Part shown: positions 27,635 to 37,453 of the stretch, piece by piece | Layout of the letters: the number at the start of each line of letters is the position of its first letter | Numbering within the stretch: position 1 is the stretch's first letter | From: Candidatus Hinthialibacter antarcticus | Lineage (GTDB): Bacteria; Hinthialibacterota; Hinthialibacteria; Hinthialibacterales; Hinthialibacteraceae | NCBI GenBank assembly: GCA_030765645.1 | Contig: JAVCCE010000011.1 | Location: 1-64,000 of the forward strand | DNA length: 64,000 nucleotides | Direction of reading: 5' to 3' | Position numbers and translations under genes: made by a program | Notes under the pieces: model-generated | What the model was told of the DNA's origin: nothing | The model's database searches: none | What the model saw: only the letters and a program-made list of their open reading frames with translations

Positions 27635-28477
27635 CTATCGTAACAACGACCAGCCAGCGACCGATGATTGTGAATTGAACACTTCTTCATGAGTAATCGG
27701 CTGCGGGCTGTCGCCCCATTGACCGAACAGCCAACCTTGAACCTGCCCGCCGTAGACGAGGCGATCTCCGACGCCGACCGCTGATGAAACCCACTCATCG
27801 TTCGCGTTCAGATCATGCAACGCCCACGTCGGATCGCTTGCGGAAAAGTCGCCGAAGCAATTGTCGGACGGATGCCCTTCTCCATCAATCGCGCAAACCG
27901 CAGAGCCAAATGAGTAATGCGCCGCGACTAAGTCCAACCCGCTTTGCTGCAAGAGTTGAAAGCCGGTCAGCGTCTCGCCGTAGAAGTCCACCACGCGAAC
28001 TGTACGCGAACCATCAAGGTGATTGATGACGAGGCCCGCCTGGTTTTCGTATTCACATAACGCCTCGAACGACGACTCCGGCAGTTCCACTTCGCCCCAG
28101 GCGCCAAAAGCGAACCCAAAGATCGAGCCGTCTTGCGCCGTCGCGCTTGAAATGCCCACCGGAGCCGAAACCCAAGCGCCGTCTTCACTCACGAAGAAGT
28201 TCCAGAACCATCCATCAGGATGCGCGTCGCAATTCGCCGCGCCGTCGTCATGCAGATAACAAACGTATGATCCAAATTCGGAACTCTGCGTGGCTAACTG
28301 AAATCCCGAACGCTCCAACAGGTCTTCCACCGTGAGGAACGCGTCTTCAAACTCAACGCAACGCGAGATCGTTTCACCGGTGGAATTTTGAATCAGAATT
28401 CCGGCGCGGTTCTGCGCCCAGCTATTTACTGCGGCGAACAACAAAATGCTCAATGCCAATACTGATACGACTTTCAT
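27635..28477 (-). CDS. Secreted transcobalamin-like (DUF4430-type) two-domain protein
   Basis: 280 residues from ATG 28477 (AAAGGGAA upstream) with a signal peptide (MKVVSVLALSILLFAAVNSWA). Two tandem repeats of ~115 residues follow. Each has a valine-rich start, an LTVEDLLERSG or LTGFQLLQQSG helix, a [Y/H]xxxFGS[Y/A]VC segment, a Cys-x-n-Cys pair around HPSDN or AHPDG, a Trp-containing strand, and a final FGQWG/FGAWG. This is the order seen in DUF4430 / transcobalamin C-terminal domains. It ends in SVAGWSLLR, a variant of the shared tail. A cobalamin riboswitch and terminator precede it, supporting a B12-related role. Confidence 0.75.
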   Translation of the reverse strand: MKVVSVLALSILLFAAVNSWAQNRAGILIQNSTGETISRCVEFEDAFLTVEDLLERSGFQLATQSSEFGSYVCYLHDDGAANCDAHPDGWFWNFFVSEDGAWVSAPVGISSATAQDGSIFGFAFGAWGEVELPESSFEALCEYENQAGLVINHLDGSRTVRVVDFYGETLTGFQLLQQSGLDLVAAHYSFGSAVCAIDGEGHPSDNCFGDFSASDPTWALHDLNANDEWVSSAVGVGDRLVYGGQVQGWLFGQWGDSPQPITHEEVFNSQSSVAGWSLLR

Positions 28478-28544
28478 TTGATTCCCTTTCTTTTTGCCGC
28501 AGGAAACAAAAGTGAGGTTCAAGCGGAAATCGCGCAGGCAGGAC

Positions 28545-28582
28545 GCAAAAACGCCCGGCCTCTTCTCAGAAACCGGGCGTGC
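28545..28582 (-). terminator. Riboswitch-associated terminator
   Basis: On the minus strand ACGCCCGG and CCGGGCGT pair over a ~14-nt loop and are followed by TTTTTGC. It lies between the cobalamin aptamer and the DUF4430-like start codon, the position expected of an expression platform acting by transcription termination. Confidence 0.8.
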
Positions 28583-28619
28583 GCGATTAAATTCCGCGTG
28601 CCACTCTCTCTGTCCCCGA

Positions 28620-28815
28620 AGAGGTGACATCGCCTATCGGGCCGGTCTCCTGGCTTCCGAAGATGTCGCGCTTCGCCTTCTCATCCGAACGCCGGACAAT
28701 GGCAATTGAAGCGCTCTGCTTCGGTTACAGTGGCGGGACCGCGCCGGACTTTCACCGGCTTCCCGTTTCAGCCGCGACATGCGGCCACCCAATAGGGAGA
28801 TGATGGAGGTACCTT
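28620..28815 (-). ncRNA. Cobalamin (B12) riboswitch
   Basis: Read on the minus strand, the segment has the diagnostic order of the class: GGTG...GGGAAGCCGGTGAAAGTCCG, GCGGTCCCGCCACTGTAACC, then the B12 box AGCCAGGAGACCGGCC (28641-28656). These blocks are near-exact to the known aptamer core. It is followed by a terminator hairpin, then a secreted-protein operon. In high B12 the downstream genes should be off. Confidence 0.95.
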
Positions 28816-28854
28816 ATCAGAAGCCAGTTTGATTACAAGCCCCGAAATAAAAAA

Positions 28855-29088
28855 AGGTTCATCCGGTAAGTGAGTACCTACATTGATGGATGGTCATGTT
28901 TTTGATTATGAAAACGTATCCCGGCGTATCAATAATTGACAAACCAATTCAGGCATGGGTGCGACTCGGGGAGCGCCTGTGCATAAGGGCCTGAAAGCCC
29001 GCACTGAAGCGAGCAGAGGTGTACCCATGCCACATGCAGCGAAATTTCAATCAATGTATAAAAAAGCATCCAATTAACGGAAGAACCT
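28855..29088 (+). mobile_element. MITE-like hairpin repeat, full-length copy D
   Basis: A 234-bp element with terminal inverted repeats AGGTTCATCCG (28855-28865) and CGGAAGAACCT (29078-29088), matching at 10 of 11 positions. It carries the TAAGTGAGTAC / TTGATGGATGGTCAT left block shared with copy B, the core hairpin (28962-29031, arms GGCATGGGT/ACCCATGCC) and the CAGCGAAA right block shared with copies A and B. There is no coding capacity. Both sides are A-runs, so a target duplication cannot be judged. Confidence 0.8.
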
Positions 29089-29122
29089 AAAAAAAGGCCG
29101 AAGGAAAAATCCCTCAGCCTTT
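29089..29122 (-). terminator. Terminator of the pseudopilin gene
   Basis: On the minus strand AAGGCTGAGGG pairs with CCTTCGGCCTT (mismatches near the centre) and is followed by a T-run. It abuts the right end of repeat copy D, as in copy A. Confidence 0.75.
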
Positions 29123-29148
29123 TGAACACTCGTTTTGTTAAACCGTGT

Positions 29149-29787
29149 TTAGCAACCGCCGCTATATTGCTTAATCGAACCAGGCAACAACCCGACCGAG
29201 AAGCAGCCGCGTTGAAATTCACCGCCAATTCGCCAGCTGTCGCCATTGGAGAGCAAGCCGTTGGAGACATCAAACGGACGAATATGAACGCCGAATGGAA
29301 ACGAGTCGTGTGCGCCAATATCGTCATCTGAATCAGGGCCGAGTCCGTTCAAACTCCAAGCCTGAACGCACTGAGGCGAATCGGGACAACCATTATCAGC
29401 GCCGGTGCCCATTTCATAATCAGGCCGACCGTTGCTTGCATACGCATTGGTGTCGCCGAAACCCAATGTCGCAGCGAGGTCTCTGTTGGCAAACACTTGT
29501 TGGGGTACGCTTGATAAATAAGAAATTGGCGACGTCAAACTGAAGAGACCATGCTCATGGCCGCCTGCATAATTATCCAAATCATGGTCGTTTGGGTACG
29601 AATTATTATCCATCCGGTACATTTCGAGCGCATCAGAAATGGTTTTCATTTGCGATGTTTCACGGGCGAGTTTGGCGCGCAACTGCGCGTTCAAAAAGTT
29701 GGGCACCGCAATCGCAGCCAAAATTCCAATAATCGCGACAACAATTAATAACTCAATCAATGTAAAAGCGTTCTTTGTGCGGCGCAT
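29149..29787 (-). CDS. Prepilin-type pseudopilin (type II secretion/GspG-like)
   Basis: 212 residues with a canonical class III signal: RRTKNAFTLIELLIVVAIIG, cleavage before Phe, Glu at +5, then a hydrophobic helix. Next comes the GspG-like TISDALEMYRMDNNSYPN segment. The C-terminal part is lineage-specific, with SNGLLSNGDSWRIGGEFQRG. It is probably processed by prepilin peptidase and incorporated in a pseudopilus or pilus. No gsp/pil assembly genes are adjacent. GAGGTGA precedes the start. Confidence 0.88.
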   Translation of the reverse strand: MRRTKNAFTLIELLIVVAIIGILAAIAVPNFLNAQLRAKLARETSQMKTISDALEMYRMDNNSYPNDHDLDNYAGGHEHGLFSLTSPISYLSSVPQQVFANRDLAATLGFGDTNAYASNGRPDYEMGTGADNGCPDSPQCVQAWSLNGLGPDSDDDIGAHDSFPFGVHIRPFDVSNGLLSNGDSWRIGGEFQRGCFSVGLLPGSIKQYSGGC

Positions 29788-29940
29788 CTATTTCACCTCA
29801 AGCAGGTTTTATGTTTTCTTCTGGTGAGCGTCGTCAAGGATGAGGGTTCTGTTGAAGATATTTAATTATAGTTCTTTACAAATATCCGTACAGTCATTTT
29901 GTTTCATCCAGAAGAAAAATATTTTCATTGAATGAAAGAC

Positions 29941-29972
29941 AAAAGGGGATGAGTAATGACTACTCATCCCCT
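29941..29972 (-). terminator. Intrinsic terminator
   Basis: On the minus strand GGGGATGAGTA and TACTCATCCCC form an 11-bp stem followed by TTTTGTC, downstream of the secreted protein gene ending at 30010. Confidence 0.85.
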
Positions 29973-30009
29973 CGATTATCAAACCATCAACTCAATTGAC
30001 GAGACCAAA

Positions 30010-31581
30010 TTAGAACAGTTCCCAATTCGGGACTGACGTTGATGTATCCGCAGTAACGCGAACATTATCAATCGCCCAGAAACCTTCCATGTCATCATTG
30101 CCATTGGGGAAGTCAGGCGCGGCTTCGTCTGTTGGGTCAGATGCCGATGCAAAGAAACGGAAGACAACATTGCTGCTGCCCGCCGCTTGAGGAACTTCCA
30201 GATAGTGGTGATCGAAGAACGGCGCTTCACCATAGTTCATGAGGGCGCCCAGATAATCGAAAATATCTTCAAAATCGCCGCCGTCAACGCTAACTTGCAC
30301 TTTGTATGACTTTGCGCCAGTAGTGCCAGCCAAAAATTCAGAGTCAAAATCGATGTAAGCTGCAACTGCGTTGCTCAAGTCGAGTGACGGAGTATCTAAA
30401 GCAGCAGTTTCAGGTTCGGAACCATCAGGCGTTCCAAACGGTCCTTCTTGATACAGAGCGTAACCCTGGCCCGCTAACATGAGCAACCAACCACCGTCGG
30501 TCATGCCCTTGGGGTTGAAATCGGCGTCCGGGGTTTCCAAATCGATGACAACGTCAAACGATTCGGCTTGTTTCAACAGGTCAATAAAGACAGGTACGCC
30601 ATTGATCAGTTTGAAGGGTTCGCCTGGCAATTCAGGGTCTTCGATCCCTTTTGTATCCCATACGATGGGAGGAATGCCGTAGTAATCGTTCAATGGATCA
30701 GCCGAAACGGTATTCAGGTTTTCGTTGTTCCATGCGGCTGGAATTCCGCCTTCGAAATCTTCAGTCAGAATTTCAACGGAACCTGTCGGAGGAGGCGTGT
30801 TATCGATAACAACATTATCAACTGCATACCACCATGCGTCCGCTGTTTCATGCCAACCAAGGCGAATACGAACATCCGCCTGATTTTCAACGGAAGCAGG
30901 CAATGGAACATGCCAACGACCGTGAATCCCCGCAAAGGTTTTCAACGAAGCGGGATTGTTCGGGTCCGGCCCAATGCTAGGCCAGCCGTCAATCAATGCC
31001 GAACCCGTCGGGTTGCCATTCACATCGGTTGGGGTGTTGAACGCATCGATTACGCGTTCAGGTTCAACGGCGATCCAGGCGTGTTGCCAGGTTGCGCCCC
31101 CGTCGGTTGACACATCAAGAAAAGCAAACGCTTCACCATTGTTGTTGATGTCGATCGCCGCGTCCGCATGGAACCAGACAGTGCCGCTGCCGCCGACTGT
31201 GCTGAAACTGGGCGAAAGCGCGGAGACTTGAGCGCCCGAGCCAATATCATCAGAGCCGCCAGCTTTGTCTGAGTCAGAGAACAAGAACGGGCTATTGGTC
31301 GGCAGACCATTCGCCATGGGCGGATACTCGACGCCGGTGTCTGCACTCGGTGCAGGACCAGCAGGCCAGATGTCTGCGGTCGGTTCTGCGACGCCAAAAT
31401 CAACGCCTGTTTCTGTAACAAACTCGTTGCTTGTGAATTCCCAACCACGTGATTCAGCGCCAGCCGTACCGCCCGTGTTAAAATCTTCTTCTACAAAGAC
31501 CTGGGCCTGGCTGGTGTTAACCATAGCGCACAACGCAAAAGCTGTTGCAGCGACCGTAGTAAAACGAAAAACTTTACGCAT
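30010..31581 (-). CDS. Secreted protein with MAM/jelly-roll-like domains and SVPNWELF tail
   Basis: 523 residues from ATG 31581, which has a strong GGAGG five bases upstream. Signal peptide MRKVFRFTTVAATAFALCAMV...SQA. Two related beta-sandwich units follow: EEDFNTGGTAG...GWEF... and EDFEGGIPAAWNNENL..., each ending with a 'VDNVVI' or 'IDNVRV' strand, and strands such as AFLDVSTDGGATWQHAW and SYKVQVSVDGGDFEDI. This resembles MAM-like or choice-of-anchor domains. It ends in SVPNWELF, the shared tail. Monocistronic. Confidence 0.8.
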   Translation of the reverse strand: MRKVFRFTTVAATAFALCAMVNTSQAQVFVEEDFNTGGTAGAESRGWEFTSNEFVTETGVDFGVAEPTADIWPAGPAPSADTGVEYPPMANGLPTNSPFLFSDSDKAGGSDDIGSGAQVSALSPSFSTVGGSGTVWFHADAAIDINNNGEAFAFLDVSTDGGATWQHAWIAVEPERVIDAFNTPTDVNGNPTGSALIDGWPSIGPDPNNPASLKTFAGIHGRWHVPLPASVENQADVRIRLGWHETADAWWYAVDNVVIDNTPPPTGSVEILTEDFEGGIPAAWNNENLNTVSADPLNDYYGIPPIVWDTKGIEDPELPGEPFKLINGVPVFIDLLKQAESFDVVIDLETPDADFNPKGMTDGGWLLMLAGQGYALYQEGPFGTPDGSEPETAALDTPSLDLSNAVAAYIDFDSEFLAGTTGAKSYKVQVSVDGGDFEDIFDYLGALMNYGEAPFFDHHYLEVPQAAGSSNVVFRFFASASDPTDEAAPDFPNGNDDMEGFWAIDNVRVTADTSTSVPNWELF

Positions 31582-31961
31582 ACTGACCTCCAAAACCTAT
31601 TATTTTTTTGATGTATTAGCAAAGATGATGACGCAATATTTTTGAATCATGAAAACAATATAGGAAAAACAATAAAAATGAATACATAAAAATCAGATTA
31701 ACGAAGAACTAACAACCTATATAACAAAACATTTACTCTGAATAACTCATCTAGTTTTATATAAGAAAAATAATCCCCTTGCTCTTTCGCAACAAAAAAA
31801 CATACATAACAATGCCTTTTTCTAAAAAAAGGCAAATTACTTCTAATAATTGTGAATCAACAAAGATGAAAAAAACGAGGTGTATAAGTAACGGCTACTT
31901 AGTAAAACCACTCTAACGGAATCCTAACAAACTACAAAAATAAATGTTTATAAAATGTCGT
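31582..31961. other. AT-rich intergenic region
   Basis: Very A/T-rich spacer between two minus-strand genes. It contains a small perfect hairpin GCCTTTTT...AAAAAGGC (31814-31833). I see no gene, repeat copy or clear promoter boxes. Confidence 0.5.
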
Positions 31962-33431
31962 TTATGCAATCAACTTATCGACAACATTGCCAAATACATC
32001 CGTCAATCGGAAGTCGCGGCCCTGAAAACGATAAGTCAATTTTTTATGTTCTAAGCCCATGAGCCGTAGGATCGTCGCATGTAAGTCATGCACATGCACC
32101 GGGTCTTCCACGACGTGATATCCCAAATCATCGGTCTTGCCGACGGTGGTTCCCGCGTTCACGCCGCCGCCCGCCATCCACATAGTAAACGCGTGAGGGT
32201 GATGATCGCGTCCAAAAAACGTCGAGCCGTTACGCGCCTCATTCATTGGAGTGCGACCAAATTCGCCGCCCCATACGATCAGCGTTTCATCTAGCAGGCC
32301 GCGTTGTTTCAGGTCTTTGATGAGCGCCGCAATCGGTTGGTCGGTTTCTTTGCAGCGTTGCGGAAGCGAGTGCATGATGTCGTCGCCCTCGCCGGTGCCG
32401 TGCGAATCCCACCCCCAATGATGCAGTTGCACCATGCGCACGCCGCGCTCAACCAGTCGCCGCGCGAGCAAACAGTTGTTCGCAAACGACGCCTTGCCGG
32501 GGTTCGTGCCGTACATCTCATGGATGGCTTGCGGTTCCTGCGAAACGTCCATCAGTTCGGGAACGCTGCTTTGCATCCGGTACGCCATTTCATATTGTCC
32601 CATGCGAGTGAGAATTTCCGGGTCGCCCATTTCTTCAAACGACAGGCGGTTGATATCATTGATGGCTTCGATGGATTCTTCACGAACATTGTGGGGAACG
32701 CCGTCGGGGTTCGAGACGAACAACACCGGATCGCCTTGCGAGCGGAACTCGACGCCCTGATAAATCGTTGGCAAAAACCCGCTGCTCCAACATGACTTGC
32801 CCCCGTCAGGCTGCTTGACCGAAGTCAGTACGACATAGCCGGGCAGGTCGCTGTTTTCCGTACCCAATCCATACGTCAACCAGGAACCCATGCTGGGCCG
32901 GTTTGGTTGAAACCATCCATTCAACATAAACAATTGAGCGGGCGCATGATTAAACTGGTCGGTGTGCATCGAACGGACGACCGCAATGTCGTCGGCGATT
33001 TCTGCGAGGTGCGGCATCAGTTCCGAGATGACGACGCCCGACTGACCGCGCTGTTTAAACTCATACGGCGATCCCAATAATTTTGGCGTCCCGCGAATAA
33101 ACGCAAACTGGTCGCCTTTCAAAAACTCGTCAGGACACGGTTCGCCATTATATTTGTTGAGCGTCGGTTTGGGGTCGAACAAGTCCAATTGCGACGGCGC
33201 GCCCGCCATGTGTAAAAAGATAACGCGCTTCGCCTTAGCGGGAAAATGAGGCGCGCGCGCAGCCAATGGGTTTGCGGGCGCCTGCGGCGCTGCGTAGCCG
33301 GAGCCTTGCAGCAAAGACGTAAGCGCAAGCGCACCCAAACCAAGGCCTGATTCTTTCAAAAAATAACGCCGCGTCGTCTCTTCAACGTCGCGAACGGTTT
33401 GCAACGGCGCCTCGCGTGCTTTGTTTTTCAT
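31962..33431 (-). CDS. DUF1501 (sulfatase-like) Tat-exported protein
   Basis: 489 residues. The N-terminus has a Tat-like signal ([19 protein letters not shown]). The body is DUF1501, an alkaline-phosphatase/sulfatase-like fold: [48 protein letters not shown], and [11 protein letters not shown] followed by [17 protein letters not shown]. In Planctomycetota these are always paired with PSD1 proteins, as here: the PSD1 gene lies directly upstream. The substrate is not known. Start taken as ATG 33431; a TTG at 33452 would overlap the upstream stop by 4 nt. Confidence 0.93.
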   Translation of the reverse strand: MKNKAREAPLQTVRDVEETTRRYFLKESGLGLGALALTSLLQGSGYAAPQAPANPLAARAPHFPAKAKRVIFLHMAGAPSQLDLFDPKPTLNKYNGEPCPDEFLKGDQFAFIRGTPKLLGSPYEFKQRGQSGVVISELMPHLAEIADDIAVVRSMHTDQFNHAPAQLFMLNGWFQPNRPSMGSWLTYGLGTENSDLPGYVVLTSVKQPDGGKSCWSSGFLPTIYQGVEFRSQGDPVLFVSNPDGVPHNVREESIEAINDINRLSFEEMGDPEILTRMGQYEMAYRMQSSVPELMDVSQEPQAIHEMYGTNPGKASFANNCLLARRLVERGVRMVQLHHWGWDSHGTGEGDDIMHSLPQRCKETDQPIAALIKDLKQRGLLDETLIVWGGEFGRTPMNEARNGSTFFGRDHHPHAFTMWMAGGGVNAGTTVGKTDDLGYHVVEDPVHVHDLHATILRLMGLEHKKLTYRFQGRDFRLTDVFGNVVDKLIA

Positions 33432-33448
33432 TGCGGCGACATCCTCAA

Positions 33449-36043
33449 TCAAGTTTTATTCAGGGTCTCATCTAAATTTAAAATTACATTGGCGGTCATA
33501 GTCCACGCCGCTAGCGCCGCAGCGTTTTCTTTGCTTTCAACGCCAATCACTTGCTGCGCTTTATCCGGGTGTTCACCATAAAAAACAAGCATGGATTGGT
33601 AATACTCCATCAGCCGCTTGGATTCCATCCGGTTGGGTTTTCGCACAACGCAACGCCGAAAGCCGTATTCGATTCCCAATTCGGTTTGGTCTTGCCCAGC
33701 CTTCATCATCAACCGCGCCAGCGACTGCGCGGCTTCAAAATAGGCGGGGTCATTCAACGTCACCAACGCTTGCAACGGCGTGTTGGTGCGAATGCGGCGC
33801 GTACAGGAAATCTCGCGGCTGGTTGCGTCAAAGGTTACAATCGCAGGATAGGGCGCGGTGCGCTGCCAGTGCGTATAAACGCCGCGACGGTATTGATCGC
33901 CGTTCGCGCTGGTTTTCCATTTGACATTGCTGTAGGGCATTTGCCAAATGCCTTCGGGTTGAAAGGGAAACACGCTCGGCCCGCCCATTTTTTCGTTTAA
34001 CAATCCACTCGCCGCTAACGCTTGATCGCGAATCAGTTCCGCAGGCAAACGAAAACGCGGGCCTCGCGCAAGCAAGCGGTTGTCGGGGTCTTGTTCCCAA
34101 AGTTCCGGCGACATTTTCGATTCTTGGCGGTACGCGGCGGACGTTACGATTCCATACAATAACGATTTCATGCTCCAGCCTTGCTGCATGAAACGCACTG
34201 CCAAATAATCGAGCAAGGGCTGGTTGACTGGAGCTTCGCCGCGTGAACCAAAATCATCCAGGGTTTTTACGATTCCATAACCAAAAATCTGCCCCCAGAC
34301 CCGGTTCACAAAAACGCGGGCGGTCAGTGGATTGCGCTCGCTGACCAACCAACGCGCAAGCCCCAAGCGGTTGCGCAAAGCGTCCGGCGGCAGCGGCGGC
34401 AACACGCGGGGAACGTCCGGCGAAACCTCTTCACCGGGCGAGAGATAACTGCCTTTATTCAAAATATGCGTCGTTCGCGGTTGCTCCATCTCTTGCATGA
34501 CCATCGTGGTCGCAATTTGCTTGGGCAGTTTCTCCGCCAACCGGGCGCGTTTGTTTCTTGCGACGTCAAGCGAGGGCGCAATCGAAAGCCAGTGGCTGGT
34601 CAGCCGTTTCATCGCTTTCGCGTCCCGTTCGCTCATCGGCGTTTTTATAATCGCCGCGACATCCGCCGGCGGTTGTTTTTCTTTTGCGGGAACTAACGCC
34701 ATCCAGGAAACCTGATCGAAGCGCACTTGCTGGTCCCACTGCATCATGCCGCGTTCCAGTTCGGGCGTTATTGTAGATAGCGTTTTGTCGAGTGCGGCAA
34801 TCTGTGGGTTCAACTCATTCATCAAGCGCCGTTCTTCGTCAGAAAAAAGCGACACCGTCGGGCCGTCTGCTTGCGCTTCAAAGCTTTGAATCTGGCGAAT
34901 CTCCGGCGCATGGTTATTGAAGAACGCCATGAAGCGATAGTAGTCCTCTTGCGAGTAAGGGTCGTATTTGTGGTTGTGGCATTGCGCACAGGCCAGCGTG
35001 CTCCCCAACCAAACAGAGGCAGTCGTATTGGTGCGGTCAATGACGGCTTCAACGCGGTACTGTTCCTGATTGACGCCGCCCTCTTCGTTAATCATTGTGT
35101 TGCGGTTAAACCCGGTCGCGATTTTTTGATTGCGGTTTGCGCCGGGCAACAAGTCGCCGGCGATTTGCTCAATGGAGAATTGATCATAAGGCATATCATC
35201 ATTGAAGGCTTCAATCACCCAATCGCGATAGGCCCAAATCTCGCGCGCCCGGTCTTTTTCAAAACCGTGCGAGTCCGCATAACGAGCCAGATCAAGCCAA
35301 TGCGACGCCCAACGCTCACCATAATGCGGCGACGCCAGCAGTTCATTCACAACCTTTTCATACGCATTGCTGGAACTGTCGGCGAGAAACGCGTCAACTT
35401 CAGCGGGTTTCGGCGGCAGTCCGGTCAGGTCCATATAGACGCGACGGATCAGGGTTTCTTTCGAGGCTTCCGGCGACGGCGCCAAGCCTTCATCTTCCAG
35501 GCGTTTCAAAACAAAGCGATCAAGCGGAGTGCTCGCCCACTTCGGGTTTGAGGTCAATGGAGGCAGCGGCAAAATGGGGCGCTGATACGCCCAATGTTTT
35601 TTTACCACGGCTTGCTTTACGCCCACCTCATCCGGCCAAACGGCGCCCTGCTCCACCCACGCCGTGATCGCAGCGATTTCCTCCGGGCTAAGCGGGTCAG
35701 CGCCCATCGGCATCTGCGGCCCCTGCGAATCGCCCGCAATTCGAGCAACCAGCAGGCTCTCGTCCGGCTTCCCCGGTTGGATAATCGCGCCGCTCCAACC
35801 GCCTTTCATCGCTGCGGCTTTCGCATCCAAGCGCAGGTTGGCCAGCTGTTGTTTCTCACCGTGGCAATCCAGACAAGCGCGTTCAAAAATCGGGAAAACC
35901 GACTCGGTGAAATCGAGAGGCGGAGAAGACGCCGTATCATCTGCCGCAAACGCCGCCAAACATGCGGTCCCGATAAAGAGGAAAACTATAGTGGAACTAT
36001 AAAAAAATCGTCTAACCTTAATATCAACCATGTCCTTCATCAT
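33449..36043 (-). CDS. PSD1 / planctomycete cytochrome C, DUF1549-DUF1553 protein
   Basis: 864 residues, with a signal peptide and an N-terminal planctomycete cytochrome-c domain ([17 protein letters not shown]; haem motif CxxCH). DUF1549 follows ([48 protein letters not shown]) with a second CxxCH ([11 protein letters not shown]), then DUF1553 ([32 protein letters not shown]). It is presumed to be a periplasmic redox protein working with its DUF1501 partner encoded just downstream. The ribosome site at 36043 is poor; ATG 36031 is an alternative start. Confidence 0.93.
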   Translation of the reverse strand: MMKDMVDIKVRRFFYSSTIVFLFIGTACLAAFAADDTASSPPLDFTESVFPIFERACLDCHGEKQQLANLRLDAKAAAMKGGWSGAIIQPGKPDESLLVARIAGDSQGPQMPMGADPLSPEEIAAITAWVEQGAVWPDEVGVKQAVVKKHWAYQRPILPLPPLTSNPKWASTPLDRFVLKRLEDEGLAPSPEASKETLIRRVYMDLTGLPPKPAEVDAFLADSSSNAYEKVVNELLASPHYGERWASHWLDLARYADSHGFEKDRAREIWAYRDWVIEAFNDDMPYDQFSIEQIAGDLLPGANRNQKIATGFNRNTMINEEGGVNQEQYRVEAVIDRTNTTASVWLGSTLACAQCHNHKYDPYSQEDYYRFMAFFNNHAPEIRQIQSFEAQADGPTVSLFSDEERRLMNELNPQIAALDKTLSTITPELERGMMQWDQQVRFDQVSWMALVPAKEKQPPADVAAIIKTPMSERDAKAMKRLTSHWLSIAPSLDVARNKRARLAEKLPKQIATTMVMQEMEQPRTTHILNKGSYLSPGEEVSPDVPRVLPPLPPDALRNRLGLARWLVSERNPLTARVFVNRVWGQIFGYGIVKTLDDFGSRGEAPVNQPLLDYLAVRFMQQGWSMKSLLYGIVTSAAYRQESKMSPELWEQDPDNRLLARGPRFRLPAELIRDQALAASGLLNEKMGGPSVFPFQPEGIWQMPYSNVKWKTSANGDQYRRGVYTHWQRTAPYPAIVTFDATSREISCTRRIRTNTPLQALVTLNDPAYFEAAQSLARLMMKAGQDQTELGIEYGFRRCVVRKPNRMESKRLMEYYQSMLVFYGEHPDKAQQVIGVESKENAAALAAWTMTANVILNLDETLNKT

Positions 36044-36458
36044 ATTTTATGGTGAACCGTAAGAAACAGGATATAAAAAATCATTATCAAGACTGTCAAC
36101 AAAAAAGTCAACACAATTTCATCTTAAGGTATGCAATTAATCAGATTACTTTCCGGTTAACTGATGCTTTCATTAACATTTTTTTTCGTCCGCGCATTTA
36201 CCCACAAGCGTAAAAAAACAAGACATGAACCATCGTCTGGTTGTTGAACCGGGAAATCGACTCACAACCTAAACTAAGGTGTTAACGCGATAAACGAAAC
36301 TACTCACAAGTAATTAAATTACACCAAATGTTATATAAAAATTAACAAAATGGTACAAAACGTATATCATTTTCTATAAAACAGTGGTATAATCGTTTGT
36401 AATATTTCTTTGCGTTTTTTTGCTTTTGTTGAGAGTTTTCGATGGAAGGACAACTGGT
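36044..36458. other. Divergent AT-rich intergenic region
   Basis: Spacer between the PSD1 gene and a plus-strand gene, rich in A/T. It contains an extended -10 promoter element near 36385. No repeat copy or RNA gene seen. Confidence 0.5.
36385..36393 (+). promoter_or_regulatory. Extended -10 promoter element
   Basis: TGGTATAAT, a perfect TGnTATAAT extended -10, 66 bases before the ATG at 36459. No good -35 box is visible 17 bases upstream, as is usual for extended -10 promoters. Confidence 0.5.
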
Positions 36459-37100
36459 ATGAGCGTAGCGTTACGTAATAAAGGAGCAAAGAAGCACTTT
36501 CGATGTGTTGTTTGCGGTTCGGGTTTCAGTTCGGAATATGATGACTTGCTAAAAGCCTACCCGGTCTATCATTCACCAGATGAAAAAGCCCCTGACTGTG
36601 AGCATAATTTTTTTAGCAGCCTGCTGAGGCTGTATTTGTTTATCCACAAAAATAGCCAGAGCGTAACCTCGAATACATTAGTTAACGATGCAAAATGGGT
36701 GGAGCCAGTTCAATATCGCAAAGAACTGATTGGTTGGTGCATTAACGTCGGCTATTTCACCATGGACGATTTCAATCGTCTAATGGTACCAACAGAAATA
36801 TCCGCGACTTGTGAGAATTTGTTCTGCGATGAGATATTAAGCGACCCCGAAAAAAGACGAGAAGCGGTCGAAATGTTAATTGCCGCCTTAGAATTTTTGA
36901 AGAAGAAAGTCCTACTACAACAACGGGACGAGATAAATCTTCAAGACGCTGAAGAACCGACGAAAAAACCAGTAATGATGGAGCCGCAAAAAAGGCCCGG
37001 CGAAAACAAACAAGCCGCTCGAGGAATGTTTACCGCCGACTCTCTCACAAACCGCTTAGGCGGGCGATCCTCCAATTTAAGAGTCGCAAAAGCCAGATAA
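36459..37100 (+). CDS. Unknown cytoplasmic protein with putative zinc ribbon
   Basis: 213 residues from ATG 36459 (AAGGA upstream). The N-terminus has RCVVCGSGFSSE and a later PDCEHNF, which could form a Cys-Cys-Cys-His zinc site; CENLFCDEI adds another Cys pair. The middle is helical, and the last ~60 residues are basic/proline-rich and low-complexity (KKPVMMEPQKRPGENKQAAR). No family recognised. Monocistronic with its own terminator. Confidence 0.6.
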   Translation: MSVALRNKGAKKHFRCVVCGSGFSSEYDDLLKAYPVYHSPDEKAPDCEHNFFSSLLRLYLFIHKNSQSVTSNTLVNDAKWVEPVQYRKELIGWCINVGYFTMDDFNRLMVPTEISATCENLFCDEILSDPEKRREAVEMLIAALEFLKKKVLLQQRDEINLQDAEEPTKKPVMMEPQKRPGENKQAARGMFTADSLTNRLGGRSSNLRVAKAR

Positions 37101-37127
37101 TTATCCATCGCTCCAGATTTGACCATA

Positions 37128-37162
37128 ACGCCCTCTCTTGATTGAGCGGGCGTTTTTTATTT
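37128..37162 (+). terminator. Intrinsic terminator
   Basis: ACGCCC and GGGCGT pair around a ~14-nt loop and are followed by TTTTTATTTT, 28 nt after the stop at 37100. Confidence 0.75.
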
Positions 37163-37246
37163 TGCGAGAATAAATGCCCCGCTTCAGCGAATTCAATTTG
37201 AATCAATCCAAATCCGTGCAACAGCGAGAAACGAGGCGGAGGGTAA

Positions 37247-37453
37247 TTATTTTTCCGCCTCATCGCTTTCTGGCTGACTATAGTTTTCATAGTTCTCAGG
37301 AAGGCGCTCATCCCGCATGATTGCGCCAACAACTTCACAGTCACGCCCTGAAACGTAGTAGTCATCTTCAACACGGATAATCAGGCGGGAACCTTCATAC
37401 GGAGTGATCGTGTAAAGTCGGTCTAAAATAGATATTGTCTTTAATCTGCTCAT
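37247..37453 (-). CDS. Small hypothetical protein
   Basis: 68 residues from ATG 37453, which has GGAG six bases upstream. The sequence (SRLKTISILDRLYTITPYEG, then a strand VEDDYYVSGRDCEVVGAIM and an acidic tail) suggests a compact beta-rich domain. No family recognised. The ribosome site and non-repetitive composition favour a real gene. Confidence 0.5.
   Translation of the reverse strand: MSRLKTISILDRLYTITPYEGSRLIIRVEDDYYVSGRDCEVVGAIMRDERLPENYENYSQPESDEAEK

Noticed and set aside
28478-28630. N-terminal extension of the DUF4430-like protein
   Set aside because: It would translate the riboswitch expression platform and terminator; ATG 28477 has a good ribosome site and signal peptide.
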